Shown: positions 42,418 to 51,337, numbered from the stretch's first letter. The stretch: 64,000 bases of DNA from Allobosea sp039673065 (GCF_039673065.1 NZ_JBDJKW010000017.1:18704-82703); one strand, 5' to 3'. Made by a program: numbers and translations. The notes: generated by a model not told the origin, from the sequence alone.

Positions 42418-43086
42418 GTGCGCCTGCTCGTGATAGAGGACGATGCCTCGCTGGGTCCCTGGCTGCGCGACGCCCTGGAGGCCGCGCTCGGCGGGGCGGA
42501 CCTCGTCACGACGCTCGACGAGGCGCAGGCGGCGCTGCAGGTGCGCCCCTTCGACCTGGTGGTGATGGACCGGCGCCTGCCCGACGGCGATGCCGTGACG
42601 CTGATCGCCAGCATGCGCCGGCTCACCCCGCGCCCGAGCATCCTGGTGCTGACCGCGCTCGACGATCCCAACGACATCGCAAAGGCGCTCGACGCCGGTG
42701 CCGACGACTATCTCGCCAAGCCCTTCGAGCCGGTGGAGCTGATCGCGCGGGCACGCGCCGTGCTCCGGCGCAACCAGCTCGACCAGAAGGGCATGACCAG
42801 CGTCGCCAATCTGCGCTTCGACACCTTCGCGCGCACCGCCTATGTCGACGATCATCCGCTGATCCTGCCGCGGCGGGAACTCGCCCTGCTCGAGGCGCTG
42901 ATGCGCCGGGCCGGGCAGGTGGTGCTGCGCGAGGCGCTCGACAACGCCGTCTACGGCTTCGACGACGAGATCCAGTCCAACGCCATCGACGCCCATCTCT
43001 CGCGCCTGCGCAAACGCTTGCGGGAAGCCGGCTGCCGTGCGGAAATCAAGGCCCTGCGCGGAATCGGCTATCTGATGTCGGAATGA
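42418..43086 (+). CDS. OmpR/PhoB-family response regulator
   Basis: The protein has 222 residues. The receiver domain occupies about 1-115, with VIEDDASLG, the phosphoacceptor Asp in LVVMDRRLPDG and the Lys in YLAKPFEPVEL. The C-terminal winged-helix domain is at about 125-220 (ILPRRELALLEALMRRAGQVV, SNAIDAHLSRLRKRL). It starts at a GTG and its stop overlaps the ATG of the sensor kinase gene by 3 bp. OmpR-family proteins bind direct repeats with 10-11 bp period. Such repeats lie before this gene and before several neighbouring transcription units, so it may control this whole region. Confidence 0.92.
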   Translation: MRLLVIEDDASLGPWLRDALEAALGGADLVTTLDEAQAALQVRPFDLVVMDRRLPDGDAVTLIASMRRLTPRPSILVLTALDDPNDIAKALDAGADDYLAKPFEPVELIARARAVLRRNQLDQKGMTSVANLRFDTFARTAYVDDHPLILPRRELALLEALMRRAGQVVLREALDNAVYGFDDEIQSNAIDAHLSRLRKRLREAGCRAEIKALRGIGYLMSE

Positions 43087-44414
43087 GGATGTCGCTGAAG
43101 AGCCGGTCGATCGCCTCCTCGGCAGCCATGCTGCTCGGGGGCCTGATCTCGGCATTGCTGTTCTGCCTCTTCCTCGGCTTCATCGCCTTCTACGGCGACG
43201 ACGGCGCCCTGGCGCAATACGATATGGCGGCCGAGATCAAGCGCTCCGTCCGCACGGACGAGGCCGGCCGGCCGCAGATCGCGCCGACGCGCCGGCTCCT
43301 CCGCTTCCAGCGCCAGTTTCCGGCACTCTGGTACGTGGTCACCACGCCGAAGGGCAGCGTGTCCTATGGCGAGATTCCGGCCCGTGTCGCGGCCGGTCGC
43401 GCGCTCTGGGATGCGCCGCAGCCGCGTTCGACCTACGACGCGGGCGGGTCGGAGCTGCGCCTGGTCCAATCGACACGCGCCGGCGAGGGCGCCAGCGTGC
43501 TGATCGAGGTCGGCGGCGCGATCTACAGCAGCGCGGAGACGGTGGTGTCGCTGCTGCGCGAGCCCGACATGACCTCCACTCTGCTCGTCGCGGTGATGAC
43601 CATCATCATCCTCGCCACGATCCTGGTGGTGCCGACCCTGATCGTGCGACCGGTGCGCCGCGCCGCCGCGGCTGCCGAGGACATCGGCGCGCGCGACGGG
43701 GTGCGGCTGCCGGTCGATAACCAGCCCACCGAGCTGAAGCCGCTGGCCGTCGCCTTCAATCGCGCGCTCGACCGCATCGACGCGGCCACCGCCGAGCAGC
43801 GGCGCTTCCTGTCGAACGCGGCCCATGAGCTGCGCACGCCGCTGACCCGGCTGCGCACCCGGCTCGAACGCGTCGAGGACCGCGAGATCAAGGCGGAGCT
43901 GGTCGGCGAACTGCACTCTCTGTCGGCCACCGTCACCATGCTGCTCCAGCTGGCGCGCCTGACCTCCCAGCCCATGGAGATGCAGCGCATCGACCTCGTT
44001 CCGGTGGTGCGCGACGCCGTCGCCCGCGAGGTGCCGACCGCGCTGGCGAGCGGCGTCGAGCTCGAGCTTCGCGGAGAGGCGCCGGTGACGGTCTCCGGCT
44101 CGGCCCAGGCGATCGGTATCGGCCTGTCCAACCTGCTGCGCAACGCGATCCAGCACGGCGGCAGCGGCGGCCGGGTGGTGATCGAGGTCGCGGCGCCCGG
44201 ACGGGTCTCGGTGATCGATTTCGGCCCCGGCATCGGCACCGCCTATGACGGGCGCGCCGTGGTCGAGCCCTTCGCGCGCGGCAAGCAGGACGCCGCCGGA
44301 ACCGGGCTCGGACTCGCCATCGTGGCGCAGGTGGCTGCGCTGCACGGCGCCGGCCTCGCGATCGAGGAGACGCCGGGCGGCGGCACCACGGTGACGCTGA
44401 ACTTCCCGCACTGA
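43083..44414 (+). CDS. Two-component sensor histidine kinase
   Basis: The protein has 443 residues. Transmembrane helices lie at about 12-38 and 160-185 and enclose a periplasmic sensor of about 120 residues. A HAMP segment (VRPVRRAAAAAEDIGAR) follows. The dimerisation helix carries the phospho-His in AAHELRTPLTRLRTRLE, and the ATPase domain has LSNLLRNAIQHGG, VIDFGPGIG and GTGLGLAIV. The topology resembles PmrB/QseC-type kinases. The sensed signal is unknown. It is co-translated with the response regulator. Confidence 0.92.
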   Translation: MRMSLKSRSIASSAAMLLGGLISALLFCLFLGFIAFYGDDGALAQYDMAAEIKRSVRTDEAGRPQIAPTRRLLRFQRQFPALWYVVTTPKGSVSYGEIPARVAAGRALWDAPQPRSTYDAGGSELRLVQSTRAGEGASVLIEVGGAIYSSAETVVSLLREPDMTSTLLVAVMTIIILATILVVPTLIVRPVRRAAAAAEDIGARDGVRLPVDNQPTELKPLAVAFNRALDRIDAATAEQRRFLSNAAHELRTPLTRLRTRLERVEDREIKAELVGELHSLSATVTMLLQLARLTSQPMEMQRIDLVPVVRDAVAREVPTALASGVELELRGEAPVTVSGSAQAIGIGLSNLLRNAIQHGGSGGRVVIEVAAPGRVSVIDFGPGIGTAYDGRAVVEPFARGKQDAAGTGLGLAIVAQVAALHGAGLAIEETPGGGTTVTLNFPH

Positions 44415-44430
44415 ACCCGGGCCGCCACCC

Positions 44431-44446
44431 GTAATGCGGCGGTAAT
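44431..44446 (+). promoter_or_regulatory. OmpR-type direct repeat upstream of the small secreted protein gene
   Basis: Two perfect GTAAT units (44431-44435 and 44442-44446) have an 11-bp period and lie 46 bp before the ATG at 44493, in the short gap after the sensor kinase gene. Confidence 0.6.
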
Positions 44447-44492
44447 CCTGACGGCGAGACTGGCGCACATCGACCAGTCACCGGGATCCACC

Positions 44493-44774
44493 ATGCGCAA
44501 CGTCGCCACGCTTCTTCTCGGCGCAGCCCTCGCCACCGCCCTGCTCGCGCCCTCGGGGGCACGGGCCTGGACGGATCGCGACGATCTCCTCACCGGGGCG
44601 CTCGCCGGGGCCGCCGCCGGCGCGCTGGCAGGATCGGTCTTCGGCCCGCCGCCTCCCGCGCCGATCTACCGCGCCCGCCCGTCCTGGAGCCGGCCGCTGC
44701 CGCCACACCGGGTGATCGAGGTCTATCGCCACGATCCCTGGGACGAAGACGACGACGAGGACTGGGACGACTGA
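44493..44774 (+). CDS. Small secreted acidic-tailed protein
   Basis: The protein has 93 residues. A signal peptide (MRNVATLLLGAALATALLAPSGARA) precedes a glycine/alanine-zipper-like segment (LLTGALAGAAAGALAGSVFG), then a proline-rich stretch. The tail is very acidic, with eight Asp/Glu in its last ten residues (DEDDDEDWDD). Mature protein is predicted to be periplasmic. The tail could bind divalent cations. The gene has its own OmpR-type repeat and follows the sensor kinase, so it may be a target or an accessory sensor of that system. I do not recognise a characterised family. Confidence 0.75.
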   Translation: MRNVATLLLGAALATALLAPSGARAWTDRDDLLTGALAGAAAGALAGSVFGPPPPAPIYRARPSWSRPLPPHRVIEVYRHDPWDEDDDEDWDD

Positions 44775-44868
44775 TCCTCAGCCGCCCACGCGCCTCGCGT
44801 CTCGTCTCGCCGCCGGCAATCGCCCTGCCGGCGGCGAGACCTCCTCCTGCCATGATCGCATTGCTCCG

Positions 44869-46563
44869 ATGAATTCTCCCGCCGGCGACTTCGCCACGCC
44901 CGCCCCGCCGCCGCCCGCCCCGCGCCTGCTCGGCGAGGTCCTGCGCCTCCTGCAACCCTTCTGGCGGCTGATCCTGCTGACGACGCTGGCGGGCGGCGCC
45001 GGCGGCATCGCGATGGCCTGGGCGCTGTCGCTGATCAACGGCGCCCTCGCCTCCGCCACCTCGACCGGCATGCTCGTCGGCCTGGCCGCCCTCTGCGGGC
45101 TCAGCCTCGTCGGCCAGCTGATCGCCGGCATCGGCAACAGCCTGCTCGGCCAGCGCATCGTCGCGCGGCTGCGCCAGGACGTCTGCGCGCGCATCCTGCG
45201 GGCGCCGCTGGCCCAGATCGAGCAGATGAAGAGCCCGCGCCTGCTCGCCGTCCTCAACGGCGACGTCGAGAAGATCGCCGAGTTCGGCAACCATTTCGCC
45301 GGCTACACCACCGCGCTCGCGATCGTGCTCGGCTGCTTCGCCTATCTCTTCGCGCTCTCGGTGCCGCTGGTCTGCCTCGGCCTGGTGCTGGTGGCGCTCG
45401 GCGCCGTGCTCAACAACCGCGCGATGAGCGCCTGGCTCGCCCGCTTCGACGAGGCGCGCGGCCTCGAGGACCGGCTCCAGAAGCAGTATCGCGCCATTAT
45501 CGAGGGCGCCAAGGAGCTGCGCCTCAACCGCCGGCGCCGGCTGCGCCTCGAACGGCAGGGCATCGGCGCGCTGACCGACCGGATCGCCGCCGTCAACGGC
45601 CGGGCCTATGCGATCTTCTGGGCCGTCGACACGATCAGCATCGCGCTGATCTTCGTCTTCGTCGGCACCGTGCTGGCGCTGCGCCCCTATCTCGGCATCG
45701 AGAACGAGGCGATCACCGGCTTCATCATCGTGATGCTGTTCGCCAAGGGGCCGATCGAGGAGCTGGCCAGCGCGCTGCCGGTGTTCAGCCAGGCGCAGAT
45801 CGCGCTGCGCCGCATCGCCTTGCTGACGACCAGCCTCGCCGAGGCGGGGCCGGACGGCGACGACGCGGCCAGGCCGCCGCGCTTTCGCGAGAGCCTCGCC
45901 CTCGACGGCGTGCGCCACCGCTTCGAGGGTGGCAGCGGCTTCGCGCTCGACATTCCGCGGCTGGCGATCCGGCGCGGCGAGATCACCTTCGTCGTCGGCG
46001 GCAACGGCAGCGGCAAGACCACCCTGATCAAGCTGCTGCTCGGGCTCTACCGACCCTGTTCCGGTGCCGTGCTGGTGGACGGCGCCCCGGTGACGGCGGC
46101 CGGGCTCGACGCCTATCGCCAGCTCTTCTCGGGCGTCTTCGCCGACTATCACCTGTTCGACGAGATCATGGCGGCCCCCGGCGGCGACGCGCGGGTCGGC
46201 GCCTGGCTGCAACGGCTCGGCCTGGCGGGCGTCGTCTCGGTCGCGGACGGGCGCCTGTCGACGACCGACCTCTCGACCGGGCAGCGCAAGCGGCTGGCCT
46301 ATATCCACGCCGTGCTCGAGGACCGCCCGATCCTGATGTTCGACGAATGGGCGGCGGATCAGGATCCGGAGTTCCGGGCCCTGTTCTACCGGACCCTGCT
46401 GCCGGAGCTGCGCAGTGCGGGCAAGACGGTGATCGCCGTCTCGCACGACGATCGTTACTTCGATGCGGCCGACCGCGTCGTGCACATGTCCGGCGGGCGC
46501 GTCGCCGCGATCGAGAGCCGGCAGGACGCTCCCGCCCCGGCGCCCGCCGGCCGCGAGGCGTAA
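44869..46563 (+). CDS. Cyclic-peptide-export type ABC transporter (SyrD/PvdE-like)
   Basis: This 564-residue fused permease-ATPase has six transmembrane helices in about 30-320. The ATPase domain has Walker A GGNGSGKTT, a signature written LSTGQRKRLAYIH and a Walker B region LMFDEWAADQDPEFR, then a His switch SHDD. The FSGVFADYHLFD and DEWAADQDPEF stretches are hallmarks of exporters next to peptide-siderophore or lipopeptide clusters, such as PvdE and SyrD. Its stop codon lies inside an OmpR-type repeat that precedes the next operon. I infer that it exports a precursor or product of the ketosynthase cluster downstream. Confidence 0.88.
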   Translation: MNSPAGDFATPAPPPPAPRLLGEVLRLLQPFWRLILLTTLAGGAGGIAMAWALSLINGALASATSTGMLVGLAALCGLSLVGQLIAGIGNSLLGQRIVARLRQDVCARILRAPLAQIEQMKSPRLLAVLNGDVEKIAEFGNHFAGYTTALAIVLGCFAYLFALSVPLVCLGLVLVALGAVLNNRAMSAWLARFDEARGLEDRLQKQYRAIIEGAKELRLNRRRRLRLERQGIGALTDRIAAVNGRAYAIFWAVDTISIALIFVFVGTVLALRPYLGIENEAITGFIIVMLFAKGPIEELASALPVFSQAQIALRRIALLTTSLAEAGPDGDDAARPPRFRESLALDGVRHRFEGGSGFALDIPRLAIRRGEITFVVGGNGSGKTTLIKLLLGLYRPCSGAVLVDGAPVTAAGLDAYRQLFSGVFADYHLFDEIMAAPGGDARVGAWLQRLGLAGVVSVADGRLSTTDLSTGQRKRLAYIHAVLEDRPILMFDEWAADQDPEFRALFYRTLLPELRSAGKTVIAVSHDDRYFDAADRVVHMSGGRVAAIESRQDAPAPAPAGREA

Positions 46564-46575
46564 TGCTCGCGTAAT
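46560..46575 (+). promoter_or_regulatory. OmpR-type direct repeat upstream of the export operon
   Basis: Two perfect GTAAT units (46560-46564 and 46571-46575) are 11 bp apart and overlap the stop codon of the ABC gene. They lie 141 bp before the outer-membrane lipoprotein gene. Confidence 0.6.
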
Positions 46576-46716
46576 CGCGGCGCGGACAATGCCGCGACGC
46601 CCAGAACAGGCCTCTCGCCCAGCAACACGTGCCGGCGCGCCGCCCAGCGACGCGCCCGGCCTCGCGAAGGCGCCTTGGCCGCAGGCGGGCGGCCGATGCG
46701 CGCGACATGACGGACC

Positions 46717-48177
46717 ATGCCCCAGCGCCCTTCCCACCCTCTCTCGTCCCGGCCGGCAGGATCGTCCGCGGCAGGCGTGTCACCCGTACTGCTCGGCACC
46801 GCGCTCCTCTGCGCCGCGCTGCTGGCCGCCTGCTCGACCGTCGAGACCATCGTCGGCGAAGCGCCGGACCTGCCGGCGCAGTATGCGCAGGAGACCGCGC
46901 CCGGCCCGCGCCGCGATCCGGGCGACTGGTGGCGCCGCTTTCGCGACCCGGTGCTCGATCGGCTGGTCGAGCAGGCGGCCGCCCAGAATCTCTCGATCGC
47001 GCAGGCGCGTGCCCGGCTCGCCGCCGGACGTAGCCAGGCCGGCGCCGCCCCCTCCCTCTTCCTGCCGACGATCGGCGGCAGCGGCCAGGCACTCGCCGGC
47101 AATTCGCGCGAGCAGATCGAGGATCCGCTGCGGCGCCCGGTGCTCGCCGGCTTTGACACCAGCTGGGACGCCGGCCTGTTCGGCCTCTCCGACAGCACGG
47201 CGCGCGCCGCCGCCGCCTCGGCCGCCATCGTCGGCGACGAGCTGGACGCGGTACGCATCGCGGTGACAGCCGAGGTCGCCGCCGCCTATATCGGCCTGCG
47301 CTCGGTGCAGCGGCAGCGCGCCCTGACCGCGGCGCTCGTCACCGCCCAGCAGCGGCGCGCCGGCCTCGCCCGCAGCCGCACGCGCCTCGGCATGGTCGCC
47401 CCGGGCAGCGACGGCGAGAGCGTCGCCGCGCTGGCGGAGACGCAGGGCGAGCTGGCCCGGCTCGACGCCCGCGCCGATGCCCTGCGCCAGCAGATCGCGA
47501 CCCTGCTCGGCAGCGCCACGCCCGACCCGGCCCTCGACACCCCGGCGCCGCAGCCGCTGGCGTCGGGCAGCCCCGACACCGGCCGGCCCGCCGATCTGCT
47601 GCGGGCCCGCCCGGACGTGCGGGCGGCCGAGCAGCGCGTGCTGAAGGCGGCGGCCGAGGTCGGGATCGCGCAGGCAGAGCTCTATCCGAAGCTGCGCCTC
47701 GGCGGCACGATCGGCATCGGCGGCCCGTCGCCCGGCTCGCTCTTCGGCCTCGCCGGCGGCCCGTCGCTCCAGATCCCGCTCTTCGACTACGGCCGCAGGC
47801 AGGCGGCGCTCCACGCCAGGCGCGCGCTGCTCGACGACGCGCTCGCCGCCTATCGCCAGGCGGTGCTCTCCGCCCACCAGGAAGCGTCCGTCGCACTGGC
47901 GAACTGGCGCGCGGCGCGCTTGGCGGCGACGCGGCTCGGCGCCGCGATCGAGGCCGACCGCCGGGCCGCCCGGCGGCAGGGCGTGCTGCGCCGCGAGGGC
48001 CTGGCCGATGCCGGCGGGCTCGCCGAGGCCGAAGCGGGCCTGCTCCTGGCGCAGCGCCGTCTCGCCGTAGCACGCGAGGCCGAGGGGTTGGCGCTGGTTG
48101 CGCTCTGCAAGGCGCTGGGCGCGGGCACTCCCACCCCTGTCGCGGCCACGGCTCCCGCCCGCGGAGCCCGCGGCTGA
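46717..48177 (+). CDS. Outer-membrane efflux lipoprotein (NodT/OprM-like)
   Basis: The protein has 486 residues. A lipobox (LLAACSTVE) after a hydrophobic signal marks an outer-membrane lipoprotein. The motif DWWRRFRDPVLDRLVEQAAAQN and the repeated TolC-type coiled-coil halves, with RADLLRARPDVRAAEQRV in the middle, are typical of the NodT subfamily. It forms the channel through the periplasm and outer membrane. It is encoded with an ABC permease, ATPase and HlyD-like adaptor, so it probably serves that system, and it could also serve the adaptor-pump pair at 37074-41395, which lacks its own channel. Confidence 0.88.
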   Translation: MPQRPSHPLSSRPAGSSAAGVSPVLLGTALLCAALLAACSTVETIVGEAPDLPAQYAQETAPGPRRDPGDWWRRFRDPVLDRLVEQAAAQNLSIAQARARLAAGRSQAGAAPSLFLPTIGGSGQALAGNSREQIEDPLRRPVLAGFDTSWDAGLFGLSDSTARAAAASAAIVGDELDAVRIAVTAEVAAAYIGLRSVQRQRALTAALVTAQQRRAGLARSRTRLGMVAPGSDGESVAALAETQGELARLDARADALRQQIATLLGSATPDPALDTPAPQPLASGSPDTGRPADLLRARPDVRAAEQRVLKAAAEVGIAQAELYPKLRLGGTIGIGGPSPGSLFGLAGGPSLQIPLFDYGRRQAALHARRALLDDALAAYRQAVLSAHQEASVALANWRAARLAATRLGAAIEADRRAARRQGVLRREGLADAGGLAEAEAGLLLAQRRLAVAREAEGLALVALCKALGAGTPTPVAATAPARGARG

Positions 48178-49310
48178 TGGCGGTCGCGCTCGCCCGCAAG
48201 ACGCTGCTGCACGAATGGCGGCGCTTCCTGCCAGCGGTGATGTCGGTCGGCTTCTCCGGCGTGCTCATCATCGTGCAGGGCGCGCTGCTGCTCGGCATCG
48301 TCGGCACCAACGCCCTGCCGGTGACGCGTTCCCGCGCCGATCTCTGGGTCGGCTTTCCCGGCACCCAGAGTGCCGATCTCGGCCGCAGCATCGACGCCGG
48401 CGCCGCCGCCGAGCTGCTGGTCGACCCGCGCGTGCTGCGAATCGAGCCCTTACTGATGGGCTCGGGCGACTGGCGGGGCCTGCGCGGCGGCGGCGTCAGC
48501 GTCACGCTGATCGGCGTCGATGCGCGACCCGACGGGCTCGGCCTCGCCGAGGCGATGCCGCGCGCGGTCCGCGTCCTGCTGGAGGAACCGGCGACCGTGC
48601 TGGTCGACGACGGCGATCTCGGCAAGCTCGCGACCGCGATCGGCGGCACCGCCGAGATCAACGGCCAGCGGGTGCGCGTGGTCGGCACGACGCGCGGCAT
48701 GCGCGCCATGGGCGGCGTCAACATCGTCGCCTCGCTGGCGACCGTCAGGGCGCTCGACCGCTCGCTCGCCAGTGCCGGCGCCGTCACCTACTACCTCGCC
48801 GCGCTGCGCTCCCCGGACACGGCGCGAGCGGTGAAGACCCGGTTCTCGCGCCCGGACGCGCGCCAGCGCTTCGAGGTCTGGACCGCGGCCGAGTTGGCCG
48901 GCCGCTCGGTGCGCTACTGGCTGCTGGAATCGGGGGCCGGCGTCGGCTTCATCTTCGCGACGATCGTCGCGCTCTTGGTCGGCACGCTGATCACCAGCCA
49001 GACCCTGATGGCCGCGGTCGCAGCCTCGATCCCGCAATACGCGACGCTGCGCGCCATCGGCGTGCCCTTCCCGGCGCTGCGGCGCATCGTCGTCGAGCAG
49101 GCCGGCTGGGTCGGCGCGGTCGGCCTCGCCTTCGGGCTCGCCGGCAGCCTGCTCGCCGCGCTGCTGGCCCATCTCAACGGCATTCCCTTCGCGCTCGGGC
49201 CGGGCATCATGGCGCTGTCCGGCGGGCTCGTCCTGGCAGTCGCGCTGCTCGCCGGCGTGCTCGCCCTGCGCCGCCTGCGCCATGCCGATCCTGCGGCGCT
49301 GCTGCGATGA
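48177..49310 (+). CDS. ABC transporter permease (FtsX/DevC-like)
   Basis: The protein has 377 residues. One N-terminal helix (FLPAVMSVGFSGVLIIVQGALLL) is followed by a large periplasmic domain at about 45-240. Three C-terminal helices in the FtsX pattern follow (VGFIFATIVALLVGTLITSQTL, VGAVGLAFGLAGSLLAALLAHL, ALSGGLVLAVALLAGVLAL). DevC- and MacB-like permeases drive export of substrates from the periplasm by mechanical motion and not by forming a channel. The gene shares one base with the lipoprotein gene and overlaps the ATPase gene by 4 bp. Confidence 0.83.
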   Translation: MAVALARKTLLHEWRRFLPAVMSVGFSGVLIIVQGALLLGIVGTNALPVTRSRADLWVGFPGTQSADLGRSIDAGAAAELLVDPRVLRIEPLLMGSGDWRGLRGGGVSVTLIGVDARPDGLGLAEAMPRAVRVLLEEPATVLVDDGDLGKLATAIGGTAEINGQRVRVVGTTRGMRAMGGVNIVASLATVRALDRSLASAGAVTYYLAALRSPDTARAVKTRFSRPDARQRFEVWTAAELAGRSVRYWLLESGAGVGFIFATIVALLVGTLITSQTLMAAVAASIPQYATLRAIGVPFPALRRIVVEQAGWVGAVGLAFGLAGSLLAALLAHLNGIPFALGPGIMALSGGLVLAVALLAGVLALRRLRHADPAALLR

Positions 49311-50032
49311 CGGCGCCCACCTCCCTCAGCGCCAGCGGGCTGGCGAAATCCTATCTCGTCCAGTCGATCCGTACCCAGGCGCTGGCGGACGTCTCGCTCA
49401 CCCTGCGGCCCGGCGAGCTTTCGCTGATCAGCGGCCCCTCCGGCTGCGGCAAGAGCACGCTGCTCTCGCTGATGAGCGGCCTGTCGCGGCCGGACAGCGG
49501 CGAGGTGCACGCGCTCGGCACCGATCTCGGCCGGCTCGACGACGCCGGGCGCGACGCCTTCCGCCTCGCGCATTGCGGCTTCGTCTTCCAGGGCTTCAAC
49601 CTGTTCCCGGCGCTCGACGCGCTGGAGCAGGTCCAGCTGGTGCTCGACTATCGCGGCGTTCCGCAGGACGAGGCGCGCCGCGGCGCAGCCAGCGCGCTCG
49701 AGATGGTCGGGCTCGGCCATCGCAGCCATCTGCGCCCGGCCGAACTGTCCGGCGGCGAGAAGCAGCGGGTCGCGATCGCGCGCGCCATCGTCAAACGGCC
49801 ACGCCTGCTCTTCGCCGACGAACCGACCAGCGCGCTCGACTCCGTCAACGGCGCCATCGTCACCGACCTGCTGCGCGAGATCGCCCATCGCAGCGGCGCG
49901 ATCGTCGTCTGCGTTTCGCACGATCCGCGCCTGATCGCCCGCGCCGACCGCGTCATCGAGATGGAGGACGGGCGCCTGCGCCGCGACAGCCATGGCGCCC
50001 CCGCCCCCAGCGCAACGGAGATCCACCCATGA
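49307..50032 (+). CDS. ABC transporter ATP-binding protein (LolD/DevA/MacB-like)
   Basis: This 241-residue ATPase has Walker A GPSGCGKST, Q-loop FVFQGFNLFPAL, signature LSGGEKQRVAIARA, Walker B LLFADEPTSALD and switch His in VSHDPR. It belongs to the group that works with FtsX-type permeases. It overlaps both flanking genes and completes a tripartite exporter with the permease, the HlyD-like protein and the outer-membrane lipoprotein. Confidence 0.9.
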   Translation: MTAPTSLSASGLAKSYLVQSIRTQALADVSLTLRPGELSLISGPSGCGKSTLLSLMSGLSRPDSGEVHALGTDLGRLDDAGRDAFRLAHCGFVFQGFNLFPALDALEQVQLVLDYRGVPQDEARRGAASALEMVGLGHRSHLRPAELSGGEKQRVAIARAIVKRPRLLFADEPTSALDSVNGAIVTDLLREIAHRSGAIVVCVSHDPRLIARADRVIEMEDGRLRRDSHGAPAPSATEIHP

Positions 50033-50946
50033 AGCTCACCCGTTTCGCCACCGTCGCGCCGCTGGTTCTGGCGCTCGCCTTCGGCGCCACCACCGGCATC
50101 CTGGTGCTGACCGACAGCAGCCAGGCCGATGCCGAGCCGGCGGCGGAGGGCGCTCCCGTGATCGCGGCAGCGCGCGGCCGCGTCGAGGTCGAGGGCGGGC
50201 TCTCGCGCATCCTCGCCACCCGCGATGGCGAGGTCGCCGAGGTGCTGGTCGCCGAGGGCGACCAAGTCGCGGCCGGGGCTGTCCTGGCGCGGCTGGTGGC
50301 GCGTGACGCCGTCTTCGCGCTCGCCGCCGCCGAGGCCACGCTCGACGAGGCCAAGGCGCGGCGTGCGTCGCTGGAGACAAGGCGCGTCATGCAGCAGCGC
50401 GGCCTGGACCGCATGCGCCGGGCCGCCAGGGAGCAGGCTGTCTCGGCCCAGGCCCTCGACGAGGCGGAGGCCGCGATGGCCGCTCTGACGGGCGAGTTCA
50501 GGAGCGCCGAGGCGGCGCTCGCCCTCGCCGCGGCGCGGCGCGACGCCGCCGCCTATGAGCGCGAGCGCCGGGAGATCCGCGCGCCGCTGGCCGGGCGCGT
50601 GGCACGGCGCGCGGTGAAGCCCGGCGACACGGTTTCCGCCGCGGCGGCCACCGAGATGTTCGTGGTGATCCCCGATGCGCCGCTGATCGTGCGCGCCGAG
50701 ATCCAGGAGGGCTTCGTGCGGCTGGTGAAGCCAGGCATGGCCGCCGAGATCGTCGCCGAGAGCGACGAGCGCACCAGCGCGCCGGGCCGCGTGCTGCGGG
50801 TCGGCAGCTATCTCGACAATCGCCGCGCCGCCGAGGGCGCGACCGAGCGGGCCGATGTCCGCGTCGCCGACGGCGTGCTCGCGATCGAGCGGCCCGAGGC
50901 CTTCCTGATCGGCCAGCGCGTCTATGTGCGCTTCCGCACTCCGTGA
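50029..50946 (+). CDS. HlyD/DevB-like periplasmic adaptor
   Basis: The protein has 305 residues. An N-terminal signal anchor (FATVAPLVLALAFGATTGILVL) precedes the split lipoyl domain (LATRDGEVAEVLVAEGDQVAAGAVLARLV and later EIRAPLAGRVARRAVKPGD). A coiled coil of alternating Ala, Arg and Glu lies between them, and a beta domain ends the protein. It is the adaptor of the ABC export complex encoded just upstream. The start at 50029 follows ACGGAG and overlaps the ATPase gene. An OmpR-type repeat follows the gene and begins the ketosynthase operon. Confidence 0.87.
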   Translation: MKLTRFATVAPLVLALAFGATTGILVLTDSSQADAEPAAEGAPVIAAARGRVEVEGGLSRILATRDGEVAEVLVAEGDQVAAGAVLARLVARDAVFALAAAEATLDEAKARRASLETRRVMQQRGLDRMRRAAREQAVSAQALDEAEAAMAALTGEFRSAEAALALAAARRDAAAYERERREIRAPLAGRVARRAVKPGDTVSAAAATEMFVVIPDAPLIVRAEIQEGFVRLVKPGMAAEIVAESDERTSAPGRVLRVGSYLDNRRAAEGATERADVRVADGVLAIERPEAFLIGQRVYVRFRTP

Positions 50947-50968
50947 GCGCGGGGCGCCCTCGACCTGC

Positions 50969-50984
50969 GTAATGCCCGCGTAAT
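50969..50984 (+). promoter_or_regulatory. OmpR-type direct repeat upstream of the ketosynthase operon
   Basis: Two perfect GTAAT units (50969-50973 and 50980-50984) are 11 bp apart, 50 bp before the acyl carrier protein start. The 20-bp context GCGTAATGCCCGCGTAATCC differs from the site at 46558-46577 at only two positions. Confidence 0.6.
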
Positions 50985-51034
50985 CCGCCAGTCGCATCGC
51001 TCCCCGCAGACGCACAACCGACCGGAGATCTCCC

Positions 51035-51337
51035 TTGTCAGCCAATCTGCCCGACGACGCCTGGCCGTCCTCCGTCGCGCCCGAGCTCGCCGCGCGCATC
51101 GTCGACGTGATCGTCGAGCAGGGCATGCTGGACCGCGCCGCGATGAAGCCCGGCGCCACGCTCGACGAGCTGAACTTCGACTCGCTCGAGGCCGTCATGG
51201 TGATCAACGGCATCGAGGATGCCTTCGACATCGAGATCGGCAGCGACCTGAAATGGGGCGAGGCCCGCAATCTCGGCGATCTCGTCGCCCTGCTGGCCGA
51301 GCAGGTCCAGCGCGCGACGCCCGCGCTGCAGTCATGA
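51035..51337 (+). CDS. Acyl carrier protein
   Basis: The protein has 100 residues of four-helix ACP fold. The phosphopantetheine attachment Ser is in LDELNFDSLEAVMVINGIED. It starts at TTG with ACCGGAG seven bases upstream and overlaps the ketosynthase gene by 4 bp. It is not the fatty-acid AcpP by sequence and is probably dedicated to this cluster. No phosphopantetheinyl transferase is present nearby, so the housekeeping enzyme must act on it. Confidence 0.88.
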   Translation: MSANLPDDAWPSSVAPELAARIVDVIVEQGMLDRAAMKPGATLDELNFDSLEAVMVINGIEDAFDIEIGSDLKWGEARNLGDLVALLAEQVQRATPALQS

